Of a DNA stretch of 64,000 nt, positions 8,405-15,311 are shown piece by piece. Position numbers and translations under genes: made by a program. Under the pieces are notes generated by a model, which was not told the DNA's origin, did no database searches, and was given only the letters and a program-made list of their open reading frames with translations. Each line of letters opens with the position of its first letter. Within the stretch, counting starts at the first letter, position 1. Origin of the DNA: Pseudomonas sp. SL4(2022) (GTDB taxonomy: Bacteria; Pseudomonadota; Gammaproteobacteria; Pseudomonadales; Pseudomonadaceae); the NCBI RefSeq assembly GCF_026625725.1, contig NZ_CP113060.1:3416001-3480000 (forward strand). The letters are read 5' to 3'.

Positions 8405-8805
8405 GCTCGGATGTACGCATAATTTAAAGCACCGCTTTCCTGCTTATAACGCGTTACGCGATGAATTTGACGAAACGCAATAAATTTAATGTTTGCAATG
8501 CAACTGAAAAACCACGATTTCAACGTGCCTCGATGGCAAACGGCGTAAGCACAGCAACCGCAAGACTAAACCCGAGAAAGCCCCGAAAGCAATCGTGTGG
8601 CCTTACGAACAAAAATTGCGCAACGGATGAAACGCGATAAATCCAATGTTTGCAATGTTACGACCTGAACGCAGTGTTGAACGATGCCACAAATATAACG
8701 GGCATACGTTCAGCCAATACACATTTCAAACCGTGAAAACCTTGAAAACATACGTGCGTTGTTACGGGTGTACGCATTACAAAAACAAGCTTTGGAAACA
8801 TGAAC
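8405..8805 (-). mobile_element. ORF-less cassette NC1, long form (copy 7)
   Basis: Second long-form copy, collinear with 3880-4281 including the internal duplication and the aaaacaagctttgg end. The two long copies differ by many substitutions, so the fusion is not recent. Confidence 0.7.
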
Positions 8806-8880
8806 GTCTAACGATTAAGCTAAGGGGGGCTTTAGCCCGTCCCAGCGAACGAAGTGAGCGATTTGAGCGCATTGTTATAC
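8806..8880 (-). repeat. attC site, type B, shortened centre
   Basis: Cores gtctaac / gttatac. The left half of the centre has lost bases (aaggggggctttagcccg), leaving an unequal stem. Confidence 0.88.
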
Positions 8881-8882
8881 GG

Positions 8883-9161
8883 CTATTTCGCATGCAATGT
8901 TTTGGTGTTGAGGTATTTTAGTATTTCTTTGCAATCGGATTCGTAGCCGTGGTTAGGCATGTTATTTATAAATTTTGCCCAATTTTTAAAGGTGTCGCGG
9001 TTTTCAGTGTTCGCAACAATTTCCGCATCAGAGCCGAGCTTTGACAATATATCGGAATAGCACATGTTTTGACTGAATGAATTTGAAAAGACACCAGCAT
9101 AAAAAATAATGGCGGCAGCAATAATGCTTACGGCAACAGTGTTAACTATTTTTAGGTACAC
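8883..9161 (-). CDS. Cassette protein with N-terminal TM segment
   Basis: 92 residues; GTG start with Shine-Dalgarno aaggagag. KIVNTVAVSIIAAAIIFYAGVF is a signal anchor. The rest is soluble, with Cys in QNMCYSD and SDCKEIL. Function unknown. Confidence 0.6.
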   Translation of the reverse strand: MYLKIVNTVAVSIIAAAIIFYAGVFSNSFSQNMCYSDILSKLGSDAEIVANTENRDTFKNWAKFINNMPNHGYESDCKEILKYLNTKTLHAK

Positions 9162-9179
9162 CGCAGACTCTCCTTAGCC

Positions 9180-9256
9180 TTATAACGTTTGGTTAAGGGG
9201 CCGGCTTTAGCCGGTCCCAAGTGAGCGAAGCGAACGACTTGAACCACTAGTTAGGT
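9180..9256 (-). repeat. attC site, type A, ccgg centre
   Basis: Outer core ttataac departs from consensus at its first base; second core gttaggt. The region 9187-9572 repeats at 11025-11410. Confidence 0.9.
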
Positions 9257-9568
9257 GGGTAGCTCGATGCAGCCTGCAAGCTCATTCCAGGTATTTGCAA
9301 TTTTTTGTGCGTAACGAGCTTCCATGCCTATGAGCGGCAGCATGAATACCTCTCCCTGTGAGTTGAAAGCCAGTATTTCTCCGCCTCCGTTACCTGCAAA
9401 AGCAAGATAGCCGGGGGCAAGCTCTTTAATCTGTATGTCCTCGCTATTTCTAGCAATATCCTCTGGAAGCCAGAGCTCAACGTAGCCAGGTTTGCCTTCT
9501 GTAAAGGACTCTATGGCACCGTGCAGGGCAATAAATTCTAGATACTCGGGCGGAATGCGAATTTCCAT
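9251..9568 (-). CDS. SUKH (SMI1/KNR4)-like immunity protein, copy 1
   Basis: 105 residues from the ATG at 9568, whose Shine-Dalgarno AGGTGA is formed by the cassette core; a GTG two codons upstream is an alternative. IPPEYLEFIALHG at the N-terminus and YLAFAGNGGGEILAFNSQGEVFMLPL are characteristic of the SMI1/KNR4 (SUKH) fold, used by many contact-dependent and other polymorphic toxin immunity proteins. No toxin neighbour. Appears identical to the copy at 11089. Confidence 0.75.
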   Translation of the reverse strand: MEIRIPPEYLEFIALHGAIESFTEGKPGYVELWLPEDIARNSEDIQIKELAPGYLAFAGNGGGEILAFNSQGEVFMLPLIGMEARYAQKIANTWNELAGCIELPT

Positions 9569-9572
9569 ATTC

Positions 9573-9648
9573 ACCTAACGTTTGGTTAAGGGGCGGGCTT
9601 TAGCCCGTCCCAGCGAGCACAGCGAGCGATTTGAACCAATTGTTAGAC
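9573..9648 (-). repeat. attC site, NC1 subtype
   Basis: Cores acctaac / gttagac; arm cagcgagcacagcgagcg; matches 62346-62421. Confidence 0.92.
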
Positions 9649-9887
9649 GCTCGGATGTACGCATAAATTGAAGCACCACATTCCTGCTTGTAACGCATTA
9701 CGCGATAAACCTGCGAAACGCGATAAATCCAATGTTTCGATGTTGCTGGCGAACCGCAATTTAGACGTGCCCCGATGGTGGCGGCGATGGTTCAGTAAAC
9801 ACAAAAATTGAAACTGTGTGAAGCCTAAAGCATTGGAGCGATATTGCTGATGTACGCGATTAGAAACCAAACAAGCTGAAAGCGATT
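9649..9887 (-). mobile_element. ORF-less cassette NC1, copy 8
   Basis: Carries the single-base deletion aaacctgcg (others aaacctggcg). Differs from the copy at 62422 by one base that I can find. Confidence 0.8.
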
Positions 9888-9963
9888 GGCTAACGTTAAG
9901 TTAAGAGGCGGGCTTTAGCCCGTCCTAGTGAGCGTAGCGAACGACTTGAACTTGTAGTTAGAC
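9888..9963 (-). repeat. attC site, type C (NC2)
   Basis: Cores ggctaac / gttagac; arms gttaagtt / gaactt and cgtcctag instead of cgtcccag. Only NC2 cassettes carry this type. Confidence 0.9.
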
Positions 9964-10273
9964 GCGGTGGCAAGTCGGACATCGATTTGGTAAGCGACGA
10001 AAACTTTACCTTAAGTCGAACCAAAATGGTGGGCAACGAACGTGCTGACGTTTGCCGATAAAGCAAAATCTTGCAAGCAAAGCGTTGTGCGCCGATGAAG
10101 GGACGCGAGTACCGACCAAAAAGAGAACGGATGTCAGTCATTTTGCGAGCCGAAGAGGAGGGGATTCAGTTCGTTTAGCAAAATTAAAGTATATAACTGG
10201 ATACTGCGATTGTGAGACTTTGACATAATTTTGATGCTTCCTTGCATATTAATACCGCCAAATTTATAGCCGC
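9964..10273 (-). mobile_element. ORF-less cassette NC2, copy 1
   Basis: About 310 bp, beginning gcggtggcaagtcgg and ending atttatagccgcttctaac. An 81-codon minus-strand frame exists but runs into the attC and has no credible product. Also found at 57318 and 58921. Confidence 0.75.
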
Positions 10274-10349
10274 TTCTAACGTTTGGTTAAGGGGCGGGCT
10301 TTAGCCCGTCCCAGTGAGCGAAGCGAACGGTTTGAACCTATTGTTAGGC
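10274..10349 (-). repeat. attC site, type A
   Basis: Cores ttctaac / gttaggc. Confidence 0.9.
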
Positions 10350-10384
10350 CGTTAGCAGGCTTGATGCAGCAGCGTACTGACATC

Positions 10385-10699
10385 TTATTTAGATAATCCT
10401 GGAAAGATGATAGTAAGCATTAAAGCTGCTGACGCAAGTGCTAGCGGAAATGCCAAACATGTCTTGTGTATTTTCTTGGTTTTTTCTCTGAACACGTAGG
10501 TTAGAGAGAATGCCGCTGCGATAGTGGTTAATGACCAACATGAAGCGACCCAAGCTATTAGGTTTAACTCACCCTTTAGGCTGTCATCTTGCGTTGCAAG
10601 ATACTCCATTGACGCCCATGCGAATATGGCCAGTGCGACCAAACCGATTGAGTAGAGCAGGCACGACGCAGTGGCGCTGATTATCTGAGTTTTTGTCAT
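10385..10699 (-). CDS. Cassette membrane protein, three TM segments
   Basis: 104 residues, ATG start. Hydrophobic segments at about 8-29, 48-68 and 82-100 with short polar loops (EYLATQDDSLKGE, FREKTKKIHKT). Almost no soluble domain. Function unknown. Confidence 0.6.
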   Translation of the reverse strand: MTKTQIISATASCLLYSIGLVALAIFAWASMEYLATQDDSLKGELNLIAWVASCWSLTTIAAAFSLTYVFREKTKKIHKTCLAFPLALASAALMLTIIFPGLSK

Positions 10700-10701
10700 T
10701 G

Positions 10702-10777
10702 GCCTAACGTTTGGTTAAGGGGCGGGCTTTAGCCCGTCCCAGCGAGCGCAGCGAGCGATTTGAACCAATTGTTAGAC
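10702..10777 (-). repeat. attC site, NC1 subtype
   Basis: Cores gcctaac / gttagac; arm cagcgagcgcagcgagcg. Confidence 0.92.
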
Positions 10778-11017
10778 GCTCGGATGTACGCAGAATTTGA
10801 AGCACCGCATTCCTGCTTGTAACGCGTTACGCGATAAACCTGGCGAAACGCGATAAATCTAATGTTTCGATATTACTGGCGAACCGCAATTTCAACGTGC
10901 CCCGATGGCGGCGGCGATGGTTCAGTAAACACAAATTTTGAAACTGTGTGAAGCCTAAAGCAGTGGAGCGATATTGCTGATGTACGCGATTAAAAACCAA
11001 ACAAGCTGAAAGCGATT
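10778..11017 (-). mobile_element. ORF-less cassette NC1, copy 9
   Basis: Short form; shares cgataaatctaatgtttcg with copy 2. Confidence 0.8.
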
Positions 11018-11094
11018 GGCTAACGTTTGGTTAAGGGGCCGGCTTTAGCCGGTCCCAAGTGAGCGAAGCGAACGACTTGAACCACTAGTTAGGT
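11018..11094 (-). repeat. attC site, type A, ccgg centre
   Basis: Cores ggctaac / gttaggt; same as 9180-9256 apart from the outer core. Confidence 0.92.
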
Positions 11095-11406
11095 GGGTAG
11101 CTCGATGCAGCCTGCAAGCTCATTCCAGGTATTTGCAATTTTTTGTGCGTAACGAGCTTCCATGCCTATGAGCGGCAGCATGAATACCTCTCCCTGTGAG
11201 TTGAAAGCCAGTATTTCTCCGCCTCCGTTACCTGCAAAAGCAAGATAGCCGGGGGCAAGCTCTTTAATCTGTATGTCCTCGCTATTTCTAGCAATATCCT
11301 CTGGAAGCCAGAGCTCAACGTAGCCAGGTTTGCCTTCTGTAAAGGACTCTATGGCACCGTGCAGGGCAATAAATTCTAGATACTCGGGCGGAATGCGAAT
11401 TTCCAT
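11089..11406 (-). CDS. SUKH (SMI1/KNR4)-like immunity protein, copy 2
   Basis: Same predicted protein as 9251-9568, with apparently identical nucleotides over the whole cassette. Both copies are followed on the lower-coordinate side by an attC and preceded at higher coordinates by an NC1 cassette, so either the cassette inserted twice or a two-cassette block was duplicated. Confidence 0.75.
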   Translation of the reverse strand: MEIRIPPEYLEFIALHGAIESFTEGKPGYVELWLPEDIARNSEDIQIKELAPGYLAFAGNGGGEILAFNSQGEVFMLPLIGMEARYAQKIANTWNELAGCIELPT

Positions 11407-11410
11407 ATTC

Positions 11411-11487
11411 ACCTAACGTTTTGGTTAAGGGGCGGGCTTTAGCCCGTCCCAGCGAGCGCAGCGAGCGATTTGAACCAATTGTTAGAC
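11411..11487 (-). repeat. attC site, NC1 subtype with extra T
   Basis: Cores acctaac / gttagac; reads cgttttggtt with one additional T in the arm. Confidence 0.9.
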
Positions 11488-11726
11488 GCTCGGATGTACG
11501 CATAATTTGAAGCACCACATTCCTGCTTGTAACGCGTTGCGCGAAATACCTGGCGAAACGCGATAAATCCAATGTTTCGATGTTGCTGGCGAACCGCAAT
11601 TTAGTCGTGCCCCGATGGTGGCGCGATGGTTCAGTAAACACAAAATTTGAAATTGTGTGAAGCCTAAAGCATTGGAGCGATATTGCTGATGTACGCGATT
11701 AAAAACCAAACAAGCTGAAAGCGATT
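11488..11726 (-). mobile_element. ORF-less cassette NC1, copy 10
   Basis: Short form with a deletion in the ggtggcggcgatgg segment (ggtggcgcgatgg). Confidence 0.8.
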
Positions 11727-11802
11727 GGCTAACGTTTGGTTAAGGGGCGGGCTTTAGCCCGTCCCAGTGAGCGAAGCGAACGATTTGAACCATTTGTTAG
11801 GC
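11727..11802 (-). repeat. attC site, type A
   Basis: Cores ggctaac / gttaggc. Confidence 0.92.
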
Positions 11803-11804
11803 TC

Positions 11805-12119
11805 TCATTGAGTGCGAGGCATGATAGTGAATGAAATTACAATTTGTTCTGGCACTTGCTTGAAGTTGTATTTAACTGATTTTTCAACAAGCTCTGAGAT
11901 TTCTTCTAATTGTTTTGAGCTAGGTATGCTTGGAAAGGTAACACTTACTGTTGTTAGAGTGCCGTTATGCCAATTGAACCCAACAAAAGGTTTAATTCCT
12001 ATGTTCTTCTCTAGGTCTTTTGCAGACAATTCTGAATATTTAAGGCCATCCTTCATGCTGCTTGCGACGTCGCAACCTGCAAGTAACATGACTAAGAGAA
12101 CGATGAATATATTACGCAT
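11805..12119 (-). CDS. Cassette lipoprotein
   Basis: 104 residues, ATG start. RNIFIVLLVMLLAGC is a short lipoprotein signal with lipobox LLAGC; the +2 residue is Asp (GCD), in enterobacteria an inner-membrane retention signal. The mature part ends in a beta-rich segment (QIVISFTIMP). Function unknown. Confidence 0.65.
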   Translation of the reverse strand: MRNIFIVLLVMLLAGCDVASSMKDGLKYSELSAKDLEKNIGIKPFVGFNWHNGTLTTVSVTFPSIPSSKQLEEISELVEKSVKYNFKQVPEQIVISFTIMPRTQ

Positions 12120-12137
12120 TCAGTGATCCTGTTGTAT

Positions 12138-12213
12138 GCCTAACGTTTGGTTAAGGGGCGGGCTTTAGCCCGTCCCAGTGAGCGAAGCGAGCGATTTGAA
12201 CCAGTTGTTAGGC
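12138..12213 (-). repeat. attC site, type A
   Basis: Cores gcctaac / gttaggc. Confidence 0.92.
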
Positions 12214-12216
12214 TTT

Positions 12217-12678
12217 TCATTTGATAGGCATTGAGAGCGGCCCACACCACATAACAGTATTGCAAACAACGGTTTGATTCATTAAGTAGCCAATAAGTAA
12301 GCCGCCTAACCCCATTGATAAGGAAGTATAAGGTAATGTGATGTTTTTTCTCTTTGCTGTTACTGCGGCTAATAGGACACCAATAATAGCGCCTGGAAGT
12401 GAGGAGACATGACCCAGACCTAGCAGCCCTTCAGGGTGTGATGAGCTCCAGTTGACCGACATTACGCAAAGTAGTGTTATGGCAATTCCTAGCGAAGCAC
12501 CTGTAAGAAAGAGCGGTGCAGGTCGAATGACTGCACACAAACTCAAAATGACAGCCGGAACAGTGAAGTAGTACCAAATGCCTAAATACAGCGCATCTCC
12601 TTTTATTGATGTAATAAATATAACTGCTAGCGAAATAAGTGCTGCTAGAAATATGTCATTTGAACGTGATGGATGCAT
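12217..12678 (-). CDS. Cassette membrane protein, family shared with 63658
   Basis: 153 residues; AGG of the cassette core is 6 nt before the ATG. Five or so hydrophobic segments. The C-terminal half (SLPGAIIGVLLAAV, then GYLMNQTVVCNTVMWCG) matches the cassette protein at the right window edge (SLPGAAIGAGAGAL, GLAINQTFVCSTVMHCG). The shared NQT.VC.TVM.CG motif near the C-terminus probably lies outside the last membrane helix. Function unknown. Confidence 0.65.
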   Translation of the reverse strand: MHPSRSNDIFLAALISLAVIFITSIKGDALYLGIWYYFTVPAVILSLCAVIRPAPLFLTGASLGIAITLLCVMSVNWSSSHPEGLLGLGHVSSLPGAIIGVLLAAVTAKRKNITLPYTSLSMGLGGLLIGYLMNQTVVCNTVMWCGPLSMPIK

Positions 12679-12683
12679 TGAAG

Positions 12684-12760
12684 GCCTAACGTTTGGTTAA
12701 GGGGCCGGCTTTAGCCGGTCCCGAGTGAGCGAAGCGAACGACTTGAACCAATTGTTAGAG
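12684..12760 (-). repeat. attC site, type A, ccgg centre
   Basis: Cores gcctaac / gttagag; extra base cccgagtgagcg in the arm. Confidence 0.9.
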
Positions 12761-12858
12761 GTTAATTACGCAATTGGCCCTTAGAGCGTAGACCCTCGCT
12801 AAAAATAGAGCTAACAGTGGCATGCTGTTTATCTCTCTCATGAGACCCGGCAAAGACA

Positions 12859-13164
12859 CTACCACCACTGACTTAGTAATGTTAGTGAGATAAGCATAAG
12901 GCTGATAGCAACAGCCTTAGGAAAGGTGGCTCGCAGGATAAATATCGCGCACGCCAGCATCAGTAGAAAATAAACAGTATTTAAAAATATTATGCTTGTA
13001 ACAATGCCAGAGAAAAATAAGCCTAAATACAGGCAGATAGTGATAATTGAAGCTATGAAGCATTTTGTAAAGCTACGATCTTCGATTTTTAATATATATG
13101 CAAAAAACTTTAGAATTACAGAGTTGAGCGCTGATCCTAGAAAAATAACCGCGATAGAATTCAT
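12859..13164 (-). CDS. Cassette membrane protein, about four TM segments
   Basis: 101 residues, ATG start. Hydrophobic throughout (AVIFLGSALNSVIL, FIASIITICLYLGLFFSGI, FLNTVYFLLMLACAIFI, AVAISLMLISLTLL). About 98 bp between this gene and its attC hold no gene; that stretch shares gttagaggttaat with 55743-55755. Confidence 0.6.
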   Translation of the reverse strand: MNSIAVIFLGSALNSVILKFFAYILKIEDRSFTKCFIASIITICLYLGLFFSGIVTSIIFLNTVYFLLMLACAIFILRATFPKAVAISLMLISLTLLSQWW

Positions 13165-13171
13165 TTTTAAT

Positions 13172-13248
13172 CTCTAACGTTTGGTTAAGGGGCCGGCTTT
13201 AGCCGGTCCCGAGTGAGCGAAGTGAACGGCTTGAACCAATTGTTATGC
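13172..13248 (-). repeat. attC site, type A, ccgg centre
   Basis: Cores ctctaac / gttatgc; arm gagtgagcgaagtgaacg. Confidence 0.9.
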
Positions 13249-13716
13249 ATGCAGACGCTCAAGCGTTAGTAGTGCTAATGAAATATAGTGGCCATGCTGC
13301 TCTGAGATATATTCTAGTGTTGATTCTAGACATTGAATTTGAGCTTTGCTGAGTGTGCCGTATCGTACGTCGATATTTTGCACGCGACTTTCATCGGACT
13401 CAAGATCGTTTATTAAGCATTCTGTGAGGGTGTCATATTTATCCGTGCACCTGATGATTGCACGGACAAGTGAAGGCAGAAACCATTGCATGCCTTTTGC
13501 AGAAAGATTTGAAAGCTCACTATGTAAATATATGACTCCGTCCTTGGGTAGCGAAGGTCCTGTGTAAGCCTGCATGTGTGCTTTTATAAATTTGCAGCGC
13601 CAGTCAGAGTCATCAAAGTACATGAGTTCGGAGTCGGATGGTTTGCCCACGAAAGGAAAAGCCTCGTCCACCAAATTGAGGAGTTGCTCTTTGTTTAGGT
13701 ATCCGAGATAAGTCAT
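13243..13716 (-). CDS. Cassette protein, possibly DUF6714-like
   Basis: 157 residues, ATG start, cytoplasmic. The layout (LLNLVDEAFPFVGKP, a short acidic segment, WFLPSLVRAIIRC, LSKAQIQCLESTLEYI, final helical region) resembles the small DUF6714 family of unknown function. Assignment by eye, weak. Confidence 0.55.
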   Translation of the reverse strand: MTYLGYLNKEQLLNLVDEAFPFVGKPSDSELMYFDDSDWRCKFIKAHMQAYTGPSLPKDGVIYLHSELSNLSAKGMQWFLPSLVRAIIRCTDKYDTLTECLINDLESDESRVQNIDVRYGTLSKAQIQCLESTLEYISEQHGHYISLALLTLERLHA

Positions 13717-13725
13717 GGGTTTAGT

Positions 13726-13802
13726 GCATAACGTTTGGTTAAGGGGCCGGCTTTAGCCGGTCCCGAGTGAGCGAAGCGAACGGCTTGAACCAGTAGTTAG
13801 GT
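13726..13802 (-). repeat. attC site, type A, ccgg centre
   Basis: Cores gcataac / gttaggt. Confidence 0.92.
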
Positions 13803-14078
13803 GCCGGCCACATGTTTAGCCCAAAGCAACTCAAATTCGTGGCTACTAATTTCTATACCCTGAAATTCTGGATCTAAATTTATCTCTTTCAGGTCCGGTA
13901 CGGCCATTAAGCCTAAATCAGTGCCAGGAGTTGCTCCAATGATTGAGGCGTAACCGACCTCACCATTACGGAAAAACTCCATCTTACGTGTCTCAAACCG
14001 CTGAGCATCAAGCTCCGATACCAAACGTATTGGTTCAGATTCAAACTCGTGATTCCAGGCTACATCGATGTATTTCAT
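13797..14078 (-). CDS. DUF6881-like cassette protein
   Basis: 93 residues; AGG of the core lies 4 nt before the ATG. MKYIDVAWNHEFESEPIRL, then LVSELDAQRFETRKMEFFRNG, VGYASI and a C-terminal ISSHEFELLW follow the layout of DUF6881, a single-domain family often found near toxin-immunity loci. No partner is visible. Confidence 0.7.
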   Translation of the reverse strand: MKYIDVAWNHEFESEPIRLVSELDAQRFETRKMEFFRNGEVGYASIIGATPGTDLGLMAVPDLKEINLDPEFQGIEISSHEFELLWAKHVAGT

Positions 14079-14081
14079 GGC

Positions 14082-14158
14082 ACCTAACGATTAAGCTAAG
14101 GGGCAGGCTTTAGCCTGTCCCAGTGAGCGCAGCGAACGGTTTGAACCAATTGTTAGAC
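14082..14158 (-). repeat. attC site, hybrid B/A arms
   Basis: Left arm is type B (gattaagcta), right arm type A (ggtttgaacca), so the outer arms pair poorly. Centre gcaggc-ttta-gcctg is a compensated variant. Cores acctaac / gttagac. Confidence 0.88.
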
Positions 14159-14557
14159 GTTCGCCGGTATTAACCGTAATTCTAATGCCCAATTCGAAAT
14201 GAAATGACTGATTCTTTCTTCTTGGAGCTTCAGTGAAAGATCAATTATTTTTTGCTCTGTCTCTTTGTATACAAATTGACCTTTGTACATGTCTGCAAAT
14301 TCAAATTTACTTGGAATTATGAGGTGAGCAATTGATGAATATTCAAAAGGTTGCCCCCATGTACCGCCGTCAAAAACACCTGTGTCTCCGTACTCCCCTT
14401 TTCGCGGCAGCCCGCATTTCCAATAACCTGCGTCGCTGAGTATCCGGTCAAAAGTTGTCCAAGAGCACCAGTTTTCTGAAAGATATAACGAGTGGCTACC
14501 TTCACCAAGAATCTCATTACAGAGGTCGAGAAATTTTACCCATTCTTGAGTATTCAT
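14153..14557 (-). CDS. Cassette protein of unknown function
   Basis: 134 residues, ATG start, soluble, Trp-rich (EWVKF, ENWCSWTTF, GYWKCG, GGTWGQPF, NWALEL). Family not recognised. Confidence 0.55.
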   Translation of the reverse strand: MNTQEWVKFLDLCNEILGEGSHSLYLSENWCSWTTFDRILSDAGYWKCGLPRKGEYGDTGVFDGGTWGQPFEYSSIAHLIIPSKFEFADMYKGQFVYKETEQKIIDLSLKLQEERISHFISNWALELRLIPANV

Positions 14558-14562
14558 ATGAC

Positions 14563-14639
14563 GTCTAACGATTAAGCTAAGGGGCGGGCTTTAGCCCGTC
14601 CCAGCGAACGAAGTGAGCGATTTGAGCGCATTGTTAGAG
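14563..14639 (-). repeat. attC site, type B
   Basis: Cores gtctaac / gttagag; arm cagcgaacgaagtgagcg. Last attC at the proximal end of the left array. Confidence 0.9.
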
Positions 14640-14837
14640 AATACCTAACTCTTCGGGCCATGCTTCGTCGCCTAATGCTTTTGCAGTTTGGATTAAACAC
14701 TGCTTTTCTGCCTCCGATGCTGCGCCAAGTTCGGAAGCAATTGTTTCTAGCAATGCGACGTCTTCATCGTTGTCCGAGTTGCTTCGATCATTGATGTATT
14801 TGCAGGCAATGATCAGTGTGCGAGCGAGGACTTCCAT
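14634..14837 (-). CDS. First (proximal) cassette protein of left array
   Basis: 67 residues, ATG start, acidic and helical (SDNDEDVALLETIASELGAASEAEKQ). The cassette core GTTAGAG sits 6 nt upstream of ATG. Function unknown. It occupies the slot that would be next to attI in a complete integron. Confidence 0.5.
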   Translation of the reverse strand: MEVLARTLIIACKYINDRSNSDNDEDVALLETIASELGAASEAEKQCLIQTAKALGDEAWPEELGIL

Positions 14838-14843
14838 AGTGTT

Positions 14844-14874
14844 CTCTAACTATAAATAGACACCAATTGGTGTC
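14844..14874 (-). other. Proximal end of left array, possible attI remnant
   Basis: The cassette junction ctctaac (14844-14850) is not followed by an attC arm but by tataaata and a perfect 16-bp palindrome, GACACCAATTGGTGTC (14859-14874), then ataacg. Position matches where attI should be. No integrase gene follows. Confidence 0.4.
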
Positions 14875-15181
14875 ATAACGTTTATGGGGTGTGGTGGATA
14901 ACATTCCTTGTCATGCGATAAGCTTTTGAATTCCTTGCATTTCCCAAAAGAAAATACGACACAGCAAAAATGAAAAGCGGCATGGTGCTGAAGACAAGCT
15001 GGACTCATACTTTAATGGTGATAGAGGCTACTGGTCGGTGTTGTGGCTGTCTAGCCAGCGTGTCGATAAGTGTCGAAATCACTAGCCAGAGAAGGCCGGC
15101 ATTGGACAGAATGGTGGTGTTTAGCTGTGCTGGCTTGCTGGTTTTATCCAACAAAGGTCAGCTACGGAGGGGTGTCGAAAC
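14875..15181. other. Gene-less stretch between cassette array and core genome
   Basis: About 300 bp with no convincing ORF or RNA. An integron integrase, expected divergent on the plus strand here, is absent. An 82-codon plus-strand frame at 14970 has no recognisable product. Confidence 0.6.
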
Positions 15182-15212
15182 GGGTTCGAATCCCACCCCA
15201 CCTTCACCGCCA
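15182..15212 (+). tRNA. tRNA-Ser 3' fragment (T-loop to CCA), not a full gene
   Basis: GGGTTCGAATCCC followed by CTTCACCGCCA matches the T-loop and acceptor 3' strand of Pseudomonas tRNA-Ser. An extra CCCAC between them would disrupt the T stem, and no 5' half or anticodon arm is found upstream. Best read as the leftover 3' end of a tRNA gene at an island junction, with the intact gene presumably at the far end of the island. Confidence 0.6.
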
Positions 15213-15227
15213 GATTGATTAACGAAA

Positions 15228-15252
15228 AGCCCGACCCTGTGTCGGGCTTTTT
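15228..15252 (+). terminator. Rho-independent terminator after tRNA fragment
   Basis: Stem agcccgac / gtcgggct with loop cctgt followed by ttttc. Typical of a tRNA-gene terminator, which supports the view that the chromosomal 3' flank of a tRNA-Ser gene is retained here. Confidence 0.8.
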
Positions 15253-15311
15253 CGTTTCTGCATTCAGCGGTCGGCTTGGCTACTTCTATGGTGTGTTTTC
15301 TGGAGTGGAGC

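Noticed and set aside
9643..9870. 75-codon ORF inside NC1 copies (and 98-codon versions in others)
   Set aside because: The frame runs through the attC of its own cassette, and one-base indels between copies change the C-terminal half completely. No ribosome site and no sign of selection on the protein.
9896..10141. 81-codon ORF inside NC2 copies
   Set aside because: Similar in three copies only because the DNA is nearly identical; its C-terminus is translated attC.
1..14850. CRISPR array as explanation for the regular repeats
   Set aside because: Repeats are about 75 bp, imperfectly palindromic with GTTRRRY/RYYYAAC ends and are separated by gene-sized variable DNA, which fits attC sites and not 28-40 bp CRISPR repeats.
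14970..15218. 82-codon plus-strand ORF before the tRNA fragment, considered as intI remnant
   Set aside because: No tyrosine-recombinase motif in any frame; it ends in the tRNA fragment.
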